Source: Ferrovibrio terrae_B
Lineage (GTDB): Bacteria; Pseudomonadota; Alphaproteobacteria; Ferrovibrionales; Ferrovibrionaceae
Assembly (NCBI RefSeq): GCF_943371255.1
Contig: NZ_CALRUC010000002.1
Coordinates: 1 to 64,000, forward strand
Length of the DNA: 64,000 nucleotides
Direction of reading: 5' to 3'
Shown: positions 57,415-64,000 of the stretch, piece after piece
How the letters are laid out: the number at the start of each line of letters is the position of its first letter
How positions within the stretch are numbered: the stretch's first letter is position 1
Program-made: the position numbers and the translations under genes
The notes under the pieces: model-generated
What the model was told of the DNA's origin: nothing
Database searches by the model: none
Seen by the model: the letters and a program-made list of their open reading frames with translations, nothing else

Positions 57415-58629
57415 TCAGCGCGCCGGAATGCCACGACGCGCGATCACCATGCACAGCGCGCCGATCAGGGTGACGAAGGCCATCAGCAGATAGCCGTCGG
57501 CATAGCTCAGGCCCAGCTCGTCATGCATCAAGGCGAAGCTGGATGGGCCGATCACCACGCCGGCAAAGGTGATGCTCAGCGTGGCGCCGGTGGCCAGGCC
57601 GATGCTTTGCGGCGGTGCCTGGCGCGCGATCACCGCCATGAACACACCGTTCCAGCCAATGGCGCAGAATCCGAACAGCATCACGGTGGCACCGGTCAGG
57701 CTGAGTGGCCAGTTGGTATCGATCAATGCCGTGAGAATGGCGGCCAGCATCGCCACCACGCCGTTCAGGATCAGCACCTTCGATCCCGATTTCAGGCGGT
57801 CGGCGAGCCAGCCCCAGGCGAGACGGCCGAACGCGCCGGCGGTCTGTGCCAGCGCCAGCATCGTGCCGGCCAGCACCAGATGCAGTCCGACTTCGGTGAC
57901 CAGATAGGTGACCAGCAGGCCGGTCAGGCTGAGCTGCACGGCGGAATAGGCAAACGAACACAGGGCCAGCCAGCGCAGGATCGGATGCCGCCACACCACG
58001 CGCAGGCCTGCCAGCGGCGAGAGCAGCAGCGGCGCATCAGGCAGCCGGTCGATATCCCATGACCGCCGTGCCCGCTGCAGCAGCAGGCTGAGGCCAAAGC
58101 CGAGCAGGGCACAGAAGGCCAGTCCGATCTGCCAGTTGAGTGCCAGCGTGATCGGTGGAATCAGCAGGCCGGCCAGCATGCCGCCAATCGGCACGCCGCA
58201 TTGCTTGATCGAAAAGATCAGGTTCATATGCGCGCCGCTGCGTGTGCGCGACAGCAGATGCGAGGCGGCCGGATTGGTGCAGCCATAGCCCAGGCCGATC
58301 ACCAGGGCGCCCAGCACCAGGGCCTGCAGGGTGCCCCAGGCCGAGATCAGGCAGCCGAAAGCGGCGAGCCACAGTGCCATCTGGCTGGTGCGCCCGGCGC
58401 CGAGGCGACGCACAAAACCGCCGCCGATCAGCGATGTCACCACGGCACCGGCATAGACCAGGCTGACCTGATAGCCGGCCAGGCCGGGGCCGGTGCCCAG
58501 TTCGGCAGCGGCTTTCGGCGCCACGGCTGATAATGCCAGTGCGCATAATGTGGTGATCGACTGCGTACCGGTGGTGGCTGCCAGCACCGGCCAGACCGGC
58601 AGGGTCGGCGGGCTGGCCGGATCGCTCAC
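57415..58629 (-). CDS. MFS transporter
   Basis: A 404-residue major facilitator protein with about 12 hydrophobic helices. The YGCTNPAASHLLSR stretch near helix 4-5 and the SIKQCGVPIGGMLAGLLIPP motif in helix 5 are typical of the CynX/NIMT or OFA-like branches. The substrate is unknown. The GTG start overlaps the GST stop (GTGA), which supports it over an upstream ATG and indicates one operon. Confidence 0.85.
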   Translation of the reverse strand: MSDPASPPTLPVWPVLAATTGTQSITTLCALALSAVAPKAAAELGTGPGLAGYQVSLVYAGAVVTSLIGGGFVRRLGAGRTSQMALWLAAFGCLISAWGTLQALVLGALVIGLGYGCTNPAASHLLSRTRSGAHMNLIFSIKQCGVPIGGMLAGLLIPPITLALNWQIGLAFCALLGFGLSLLLQRARRSWDIDRLPDAPLLLSPLAGLRVVWRHPILRWLALCSFAYSAVQLSLTGLLVTYLVTEVGLHLVLAGTMLALAQTAGAFGRLAWGWLADRLKSGSKVLILNGVVAMLAAILTALIDTNWPLSLTGATVMLFGFCAIGWNGVFMAVIARQAPPQSIGLATGATLSITFAGVVIGPSSFALMHDELGLSYADGYLLMAFVTLIGALCMVIARRGIPAR

Positions 58630-59273
58630 TGCGTCGCCTGAAACTTCTGCTGATAGGACCGCCAACTGGCGCGGACTTCATCCAGCACCGGGGCTGCAGT
58701 CGGATGCGCCTTGATGCGTTGCCAGTAGGCGCTGAGCATCGGTCGCTTTTCCAGCAGGTTCTGACCGATCAGGCCGGGCAGCACTTCATCGACATAGAAC
58801 AGCATGGGGCTTAGCGCGCAATCGGCCTGGCTGAACCGTGCCTCGGCGGCGCAGCCATCCTTTGCCACGTAGATGTCGAGGAATTTCAGCCCGCGCGCGA
58901 AAGCCGGGGTCAGGGCCTCGAGCGCCTCACGATTGCCCGGGTCGGTGAACAGCAGCACGAAGAAATCATGCAGCGGCGGTGCCAGATAAAGGTCGGACAG
59001 CCGCACCATCAGTGTGACGCGGGCGCGCGCTTCCGGCGTGTCGAGATACAGCGACGGGCCGCCCAGGACGGCATCGAGATAGCCGCAGATCACTTCCGAT
59101 TCCGGCAGCAATGTGCCGTCATCCAGCAGCAACGCGGGAATCTTGCCGATGGGAGCCATGCTGCGGAAATCGGCACCGGGCTTCACCAGTTCGATCTGCG
59201 CACCGCCTTTGGCGCGCAACAGCATGCGCACACGGGCAGCGAAAGGCGAGCCATCGTTATTGTAGAGCTTCAT
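58626..59273 (-). CDS. glutathione S-transferase family protein
   Basis: A 215-residue GST. The N-terminal thioredoxin-like domain (KLYNNDGSPFAARVRMLLRA, then GKIPALLLDDGTLLPES with the cis-Pro and Glu-Ser glutathione ligands) is followed by the all-helical C-terminal domain. The first catalytic position is Ser or Asn in NDGSPF. The endogenous substrate is unknown. Start 59273 gives the normal N-terminus; it lies one base past the reductase stop. Confidence 0.88.
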   Translation of the reverse strand: MKLYNNDGSPFAARVRMLLRAKGGAQIELVKPGADFRSMAPIGKIPALLLDDGTLLPESEVICGYLDAVLGGPSLYLDTPEARARVTLMVRLSDLYLAPPLHDFFVLLFTDPGNREALEALTPAFARGLKFLDIYVAKDGCAAEARFSQADCALSPMLFYVDEVLPGLIGQNLLEKRPMLSAYWQRIKAHPTAAPVLDEVRASWRSYQQKFQATQ

Positions 59274-59274
59274 G

Positions 59275-60567
59275 CTAGCGGTGCTTCCGCAGGTCTTCCC
59301 AGGCGGCCAGTTTGGCACGCGGGCTGCCCGGTGTCGCGGCGGTGGTTTCCGCCGCCTCGATGCGCTTCCAGCAGGTCCAGTCCATCACAGGCACGCCACG
59401 GCTTTGCAGCCAGGCATCCAGTGCCGCCGAACCTTCCTTGGCCGGTGTAGAGTCGGTGGCGTAATCGGCGAGCAGCAGATCGGCCACGGTCTTTGCCTCA
59501 GCGCGGTTGGTCGGGATGGTGCCCGAAGGCCCGCGCTTGGCCCAGCCCACCACATAAAGGCCCGGCGCGATGCGGCCATCGGTATTGGCGATCACGCCGC
59601 GCTCATCGCTCTGCGGCAGGTCGCCGTCGGCTGCCGTGCGATAGCCAATCGCGCTGATGACGGTGCCGACATCGAGCGTCGGACCGTTCTTGATCTGCAG
59701 GCCCTCGACGCGGCTGCTGCCGGTGATGGCTTCAGGGATGGCGTTAAACAGGAAATGCAGCCTGATCGGCTTGTCGTCCTCGCGCGCGGCGAATTCATGC
59801 AGGATCGACAGATTCTTTTCCTTCACCCGGGCCTCGTTCGGATCGAGGCCGGCCGGCAGTGCCGCAGGCAGATCGCTCTTCTGAACGATCGGGCGCAGGC
59901 GTTCCAGCCGGCCGAGTTCCGCCAGTTCGGCACTGGTGAAACTGGCCTCCACCGGGCCGCGCCGGCCGAGGATGTAAAGATCGGTCAGCGGTGCCGCCGC
60001 GATCATGTCTGCGGCATGGGCGGTCAGGTCGCTGCTTGCCATCTCTGCTTTGGTCTTGCCCAGCACGCGCACGATGTCGATGGCGACATTGCCCATGCCG
60101 ATCACGGCCGCGCCGGGTTTGTCCAGCAGCGGTTCGAGCGCGCGGAAATCGGGATGGCCGTTATACCAGCCGACAAAGGCCATCGAGCCATAGCGGCCGG
60201 GCAGATCCTCGCCGGGAATGCCCAGCGGCCGGTCGGCATGGGCACCCAGCGCCAGCACCACGGCATCGTAATGGCTGCGCAGGTCGGCCAGCGGCAGGTC
60301 GGTGCCGACCTGGACATGGCCGAGGAAGCGCACATTGCCACCGGCGAACAGGCGGTCGAACTGCCGGGTCACCGCCTTGGTGCCCTGGTGGTCGGGGGCG
60401 ACGCCGAACCGCACCAGCCCGTAGGGCGTCGGCAGGCGATCGAAGACATCGATTTTCAGCTCCGGCTTCTGGCGGAGCAGGGCATCGGCGCAGAACAGTC
60501 CGGAAGGACCGCTGCCAACAATGGCGATATGGTGCAGCACGGCTTCGTTTCGGTTATGATTGGTCAA
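59275..60567 (-). CDS. ferredoxin-NADP reductase-like flavoprotein (FprA/adrenodoxin reductase type)
   Basis: A 430-residue two-dinucleotide-domain flavoprotein. An FAD motif (VGSGPSGLFCADALL) lies near residue 12, an NADP-type motif (VIGMGNVAIDIVRVL) near 160, and ATG domain segments (GWAKRGPSGTIPTNRAEA) near the end. It moves electrons between NADPH and ferredoxin or a similar carrier. It is the first gene of a leftward operon with the GST and transporter; divergent from the amidohydrolase gene. Confidence 0.88.
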   Translation of the reverse strand: MTNHNRNEAVLHHIAIVGSGPSGLFCADALLRQKPELKIDVFDRLPTPYGLVRFGVAPDHQGTKAVTRQFDRLFAGGNVRFLGHVQVGTDLPLADLRSHYDAVVLALGAHADRPLGIPGEDLPGRYGSMAFVGWYNGHPDFRALEPLLDKPGAAVIGMGNVAIDIVRVLGKTKAEMASSDLTAHAADMIAAAPLTDLYILGRRGPVEASFTSAELAELGRLERLRPIVQKSDLPAALPAGLDPNEARVKEKNLSILHEFAAREDDKPIRLHFLFNAIPEAITGSSRVEGLQIKNGPTLDVGTVISAIGYRTAADGDLPQSDERGVIANTDGRIAPGLYVVGWAKRGPSGTIPTNRAEAKTVADLLLADYATDSTPAKEGSAALDAWLQSRGVPVMDWTCWKRIEAAETTAATPGSPRAKLAAWEDLRKHR

Positions 60568-60671
60568 AATGTCGCCGCAACCTTAGTGCAGCCTGCCTTG
60601 GTTATGCAAACCCGCCACCCCGATTTCCGCACCGGTTTCGCCGGCTGTTTCATATCCGAACCCGCCGATTC

Positions 60672-61460
60672 ATGACCGAAGCCGCCGAACCCCCGAGTTT
60701 CCGTGTCCTCAATCCGCTGGGCCGCGCACCCGCGGTGCTGATCTGCGACCATGCCAGCCGCATCGTGCCGCCGGCCTTGCGCAATCTCGGCCTGCCTGAC
60801 GACGAACTGCTGCGGCATATCGGCTGGGACCCCGGCACCGCGGCGATCACCGAGCAGCTGGCGCGCGCGCTGGATGCGCCGGCAGTGCTGTCGGGTGTGT
60901 CGCGGCTGGTGATCGACTGCAATCGCCGGCCCGATGATCCGACCCTGATCTGCGAGGTCAGCGACGGCACGGTGGTGCCCGGCAACCGCGACCTGGGCGA
61001 GGCGGAGCGCGAACGCCGCATGGCGCGCTATTTCCGCCCCTATCATGCCGCCATCGCCGACACGCTGGACACTGCGCGCCAGCGCAGCGCGCAGCCGGCC
61101 TTGCTCTCCATCCACAGCTTCACGCCGGCGTTGCGCGCCCGCGAGGAGCCGCGGCCCTGGCATATCGGCGTGGTCTGGGACCGCGACGGCCGGCTGGCCC
61201 AGCCGCTGCTGCAGGCCCTGCGCGACGAAGGCGACCTGCTGGTGGGCGATAACCTGCCCTATAGCGGTCGCGACCATTCCGGCTATTCGATCTTCGAGCA
61301 CGGCCAGAACCGCGGCCTGCATCATGTGATGATCGAGGTGCGACAGGATCTGGTCGCCAGCGAGGCCGGGATCGCGGAATGGGCCGGACGGCTGGAACGC
61401 TGCTTCCGCCGCATGCTCACCGAGGCCGGCATTCTGGCCCCCAGCGTCAGCGCCGCGTGA
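60672..61460 (+). CDS. N-formylglutamate amidohydrolase family protein
   Basis: A 262-residue N-formylglutamate deformylase-like enzyme. Family features are VLICDHASRIVPP at residues 21-33, VSRLVIDCNRRPDD near 80, SIHSFTP near 155 and NLPYSGRDHSGYS near 195. Classical members end the histidine degradation pathway, but hut genes are absent here, so another N-acyl substrate is possible. The ATG at 60672 is the first that keeps the family start. Confidence 0.87.
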   Translation: MTEAAEPPSFRVLNPLGRAPAVLICDHASRIVPPALRNLGLPDDELLRHIGWDPGTAAITEQLARALDAPAVLSGVSRLVIDCNRRPDDPTLICEVSDGTVVPGNRDLGEAERERRMARYFRPYHAAIADTLDTARQRSAQPALLSIHSFTPALRAREEPRPWHIGVVWDRDGRLAQPLLQALRDEGDLLVGDNLPYSGRDHSGYSIFEHGQNRGLHHVMIEVRQDLVASEAGIAEWAGRLERCFRRMLTEAGILAPSVSAA

Positions 61461-61463
61461 TGC

Positions 61464-62600
61464 ATGGCTGAAGATTTCACCATCGGTATCGAGGAAGAGC
61501 ATCTGCTGGTCGAGCGCGGCAGCGGCGTGCTGGCGGTCGAACCGCCGGCGGCTTTGCTGGAGGAATGCGAGGCGCTGGCCGGCGGCCAGATCAATCCCGA
61601 ATTCCTCAAATGCCAGATCGAGATCGTCACCAAGGTCTGTCGCGACATGGGCGAGGCGCGTGCCGACCTGGTGCGCCTGCGTTCCGCCATTGCCGGGGTC
61701 GCGGCCAAGCACAATCTCGCGCCGATTGCGGCATCCACGCATCCGTTTGCCAAATGGAGCGAGCAGAAGCATACCGACCGCGCCCGTTACGATCGCCTGG
61801 CGCATGACCTGGCCGGCGTGGCGCGGCGGCTGATCATCTGCGGCCTGCATGTGCATGTCGGCATTGCCGATGAAGACCTGCGCATCGATCTGATGAACCA
61901 GGTCAGCTATTTCCTGCCGCATCTGCTGGCGTTGTCGGCCTCCTCGCCTTTCTGGCAGGGCGAGGAAACCGGCCTGCAATCCTATCGGCTGTCGGTGTTC
62001 GACAGTCTGCCGCGCACCGGATTGCCCGAGCGCCTGGAAACCTGGGGCGAATACCAGCGGCTGGTGAACCGCCTGATGCAGGCCGGGCTGATCGAGGATG
62101 CGACCAAGCTGTGGTGGGATATCCGCCCCTCGGCGCGCTATCCCACGCTGGAGCTGCGCATCACCGATGTCTGCACCCGGCTGGATGACGGCATCAGCAT
62201 CGCCGCCCTGTTCCGCTGCCTGCTCGCGGCACTCCTGCGGCTGAAACAGAAGAACCAGCGCTGGCGCATCTATGCCAACACCCTGATCGACGAGAACCGC
62301 TGGCTGGCCCAGCGCTATGGTGTCGCCGGCAATCTGGTCGATTTCGGCAAGGGGCAGGCGATGCCCTATGGCGCACTGCTGGACGAACTGATCGACCTGG
62401 TGCGCGAGGAGGCCGTCGCGCTCGGCTGTCTGGCCGAGGTGGAGCGGGCGCGCGGCATTCTCCGCCGCGGCACATCGGCCCAGCGGCAGTTGCAAGTCTA
62501 CCGCGATGCGCTACATGCTGGCATGGACAAAGCGGCGGCATTGCGCGCCGTGGTCGACTGGCTGATCGCAGAGACCGTGAATTTCCAGATCCCCGACTAG
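61464..62600 (+). CDS. YbdK-type carboxylate-amine ligase (GCS2 family)
   Basis: A 378-residue glutamate-cysteine-ligase-2-fold enzyme. The N-terminus FTIGIEEEHLLV and the ISTHPFAKW-like AASTHPFAKWSEQ stretch are YbdK hallmarks. The middle has ICGLHVHVGI and the end TTELRITDVCTR-type ELRITDVCTRL. It joins a carboxylate and an amine with ATP; E. coli YbdK has weak glutamate-cysteine ligase activity. The natural substrate is unknown. The gap to the amidohydrolase is three bases, so coupled. Confidence 0.9.
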   Translation: MAEDFTIGIEEEHLLVERGSGVLAVEPPAALLEECEALAGGQINPEFLKCQIEIVTKVCRDMGEARADLVRLRSAIAGVAAKHNLAPIAASTHPFAKWSEQKHTDRARYDRLAHDLAGVARRLIICGLHVHVGIADEDLRIDLMNQVSYFLPHLLALSASSPFWQGEETGLQSYRLSVFDSLPRTGLPERLETWGEYQRLVNRLMQAGLIEDATKLWWDIRPSARYPTLELRITDVCTRLDDGISIAALFRCLLAALLRLKQKNQRWRIYANTLIDENRWLAQRYGVAGNLVDFGKGQAMPYGALLDELIDLVREEAVALGCLAEVERARGILRRGTSAQRQLQVYRDALHAGMDKAAALRAVVDWLIAETVNFQIPD

Positions 62601-62609
62601 GAGGCAGAG

Positions 62610-62924
62610 ATGGCCGACCCAATCGACGACAAGACGCAGACCGAACTCGAGGCCGCCGCTTTCCGCCGGTTGCTCGAGCATCTGCGCAGCCGCACCGATG
62701 TGCAGAATATCGACCTGATGAATCTGGCCGGCTTCTGCCGCAACTGCCTGTCGAACTGGTATCAGGATGCGGCGAAGGACAAGGGAATCGCCATCGAGAA
62801 GATGGCGGCGCGCGAGATCGTCTATGGCATGCCCTATGCCGACTGGCAGGCGAAATACCAGAAGGAAGCCTCGCCGGAGCAGCAGAAGGCCTTTGCCGAG
62901 TCGCAGAAAACCCACAAACACTAG
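62610..62924 (+). CDS. DUF1244 family protein
   Basis: A 104-residue DUF1244 protein with the conserved core NLAGFCRNCLSNWYQDAA, including the Cys-x-x-Cys pair, and IVYGMPYADWQAKYQ. The family is widespread in proteobacteria and its function is unknown. A GGAGG site precedes the ATG. It follows the ligase gene by nine bases. Confidence 0.93.
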   Translation: MADPIDDKTQTELEAAAFRRLLEHLRSRTDVQNIDLMNLAGFCRNCLSNWYQDAAKDKGIAIEKMAAREIVYGMPYADWQAKYQKEASPEQQKAFAESQKTHKH

Positions 62925-62946
62925 ATTTCCACAGCAGGCGCATTCC

Positions 62947-63008
62947 TGTGGATAACTGTGGGCGAGGGGAGCTTCGGGCATAGGCGCGCCGGCCGTGCTG
63001 GCTATAAT
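62947..63008 (+). promoter_or_regulatory. DnaA box and -10 element upstream of the GapR gene
   Basis: TGTGGATAA (62947-62955), the reverse complement of the consensus DnaA box TTATCCACA, lies in the gap between DUF1244 and the GapR gene. A perfect TATAAT (63003-63008) is found 48 bases before the start codon. No good -35 is visible. Confidence 0.55.
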
Positions 63009-63055
63009 CCGCGCCAACCCCAGTCTCTCATTCTGTTTTGCAAAGGTCGCCTCCC

Positions 63056-63340
63056 ATGGCCAAACTCAAGTCCGGCAACTTCTCGACCGATCAGCTCAAC
63101 CAGCTGGTTGCGCGCATCGAGCGTCTGGAAGAAGAGAAGAAGGCGCTGGCCGACGACATCAAGGAAGTCTATGCCGAGGCCAAGGCGCATGGCTTCGACG
63201 TGAAGATCCTTCGCCAGGTGATCCGTCTGCGCAAGATGGACAAGGCCGAGCTGGACGAGCAGGAGACGCTGCTGCAGGTCTATATGGATGCATTGGGCAT
63301 GACCGACAGCCGCGGCGCCGACGAAGCGGCGGCGGAGTAA
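63056..63340 (+). CDS. GapR-family nucleoid-associated protein (DUF2312)
   Basis: A 94-residue DUF2312 protein. The core QLNQLVARIERLEEEKKALA, DIKEVYAEAKAHGFDVKILR, then RLRKMDKAELDEQETLLQVY is nearly the family consensus. GapR of Caulobacter binds over-twisted AT-rich DNA as a tetrameric clamp and helps replication and segregation. The acidic tail is typical. The upstream DnaA box would tie it to replication control. Confidence 0.93.
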   Translation: MAKLKSGNFSTDQLNQLVARIERLEEEKKALADDIKEVYAEAKAHGFDVKILRQVIRLRKMDKAELDEQETLLQVYMDALGMTDSRGADEAAAE

Positions 63341-63342
63341 GC

Positions 63343-63747
63343 ATGCGCAGCGGCCCTGCCGGCGGTATCGCAGGCCTGGCCGCATTGCTGCTCTGTGGTG
63401 TGGCAGCCATCAGTACGGCGGTTGCGCAGCCGCAACGCCCCGTCACCGATGACAGCCAGGCCTGTGTCACGGTTGCCAATCTCACCGAATACAACTGGCC
63501 GATCGGCGTCCGCCGCGAGGGCCGGGTCAACTCGACCCTGATCGCCAAGCCGCGCGAGGTGAACCGCTATTGCGCGCCCGACCGGCTCGGGCCGAACGAG
63601 TTCATCATCGTGCAGGTGAAATCCAGCTGGTTTCCGGTCGGCGAATGCCGTCTGAAGAATCGCGGCACCATGGAAATCTACCGCGAGAAAAGCACCGAGA
63701 CCGACAGTGGCGAAGTCACCCGCGTGAAATGCTACGAGGGGCGCTAG
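63343..63747 (+). CDS. small secreted hypothetical protein
   Basis: A 134-residue protein with a signal peptide (GIAGLAALLLCGVAAISTAVAQ, likely cut after AVA) and a mature domain with four cysteines (QACVTVANLTEY, RYCAPDRLGPNEF, ECRLKNRG, KCYEG). This suggests two disulphides in a small beta-rich periplasmic protein. The start is two bases after the GapR stop, so they are cotranscribed. The function is unknown. Confidence 0.75.
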   Translation: MRSGPAGGIAGLAALLLCGVAAISTAVAQPQRPVTDDSQACVTVANLTEYNWPIGVRREGRVNSTLIAKPREVNRYCAPDRLGPNEFIIVQVKSSWFPVGECRLKNRGTMEIYREKSTETDSGEVTRVKCYEGR

Positions 63748-63756
63748 CCCCGCAGC

Positions 63757-64000
63757 TCACGGGCGCAGCAGCGCCCAGCGCCAGATCGGGCCGTCGTCAG
63801 GGTCGTCCACCGCTTCCACCAGATCGAAGCCACGCTTGCGCAGGATCGTCGTCGAGGCGTTTTCCTCCGGAAGGGTATGCGCCAGCACGGCCTGGATCTC
63901 GTATTCGTTGAAGGCGATCTTCAGCAGCTCGCGCGCCATCACGCTGGCAACGCCCTGGCCTTCGTTCCCCGGAAAGGTGAAATAGGCGATCTCGATCAGA
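63757..64000 (-). CDS. GNAT acetyltransferase, truncated by window end
   Basis: The C-terminal 80 residues of a GNAT enzyme; the N-terminus lies past base 64000. Reading into the edge gives LIEIAYFTFPGNEGQGVASV, the AcCoA-binding motif A of ribosomal-protein-acetyltransferase-like enzymes (Glu-Gly-Gln-Gly-x-Ala). ENASTTILRKRGF, motif B, follows. The acceptor cannot be told. Confidence 0.85.
   Translation of the reverse strand, partial: LIEIAYFTFPGNEGQGVASVMARELLKIAFNEYEIQAVLAHTLPEENASTTILRKRGFDLVEAVDDPDDGPIWRWALLRP

Noticed and set aside
60564..62495. Minus-strand frame of 643 codons opposite the amidohydrolase and ligase genes
   Set aside because: Both forward genes have family signatures. 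The reverse frame spans two genes, which real genes do not.
1..64000. CRISPR arrays, tRNA or rRNA genes, insertion sequences
   Set aside because: No regularly spaced repeats, cloverleaf sequences, rRNA cores or additional transposases were seen.

Overview
The window is high-GC DNA from an alphaproteobacterium. The best lineage evidence is a gcrA cell-cycle regulator gene, a GapR (DUF2312) gene, GANTC (CcrM-type) sites and a RegB/RegA-type redox two-component pair. A Rhodospirillales-like host is plausible but cannot be proven from this window. About 24 kb is ordinary chromosome. The other 39.7 kb (3509-43243) is an apparently intact Mu-type transposable prophage.

Left chromosome (1-3508): DUF1428 and DUF899 proteins, an SDR with an altered catalytic triad, a VOC-fold protein, a strong bidirectional terminator and gcrA. 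The intergenic DNA upstream of gcrA holds two perfect DnaA boxes and four GANTC sites. Next come the first codons of a phytanoyl-CoA-dioxygenase-like gene, cut by the prophage.

Prophage: the left end carries candidate transposase sites, a leftward CI-like repressor and a palindrome-rich switch region. A rightward early operon follows: Ner-like protein, MuA-type DDE transposase, MuB-type ATPase, many small proteins, DUF3164, gp16-like, MT-A70 adenine methylase and a Mor-type activator. Two palindromes then precede the lysis and DNA-packaging genes: SleB-like endolysin, membrane lipoprotein, TraR-like zinc finger, DUF2730, small and large terminase, portal and F-like head protein. A leftward lipoprotein 'moron' interrupts the late genes. 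The capsid block uses a fused protease-scaffold-capsid polypeptide. The contractile-tail block runs in Mu order: sheath, tube, tail chaperone with a -1 frameshift signal, tape measure, gp43 to gp48 homologues, fibres. The right end carries a mom-like modification locus (Com, C5-cytosine methylase, possible GNAT protein), a separately promoted HTH gene, a small basic protein and a leftward zinc-ribbon gene.

The prophage termini are TGTAG...CTACA. They are flanked by a 30-bp imperfect direct repeat (27/30), which a 5-bp Mu duplication does not explain. The right end reads in frame into the dioxygenase gene and supplies it with a new start.

Right chromosome (43274-64000): the rest of the dioxygenase gene, zwf, regB/regA-like genes, a PPP-family phosphatase, hldE, an FAD oxidoreductase with an aldo/keto reductase, a secreted FliL-like protein, prfC, a FadB/FadJ-type fusion enzyme behind a promoter with a 15-bp operator, a TonB/TolA-like protein, an MFS transporter, a GST, a ferredoxin-NADP reductase-like flavoprotein, an N-formylglutamate amidohydrolase, a YbdK-type ligase, DUF1244, a GapR homologue with a DnaA box upstream, a secreted protein and a truncated GNAT gene.

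The most unusual points are the junction repeat, a methylase gene whose two overlapping frames both carry methylase-like motifs, two structured RNA candidates around the capsid operon, and the gcrA regulatory region next to the insertion.
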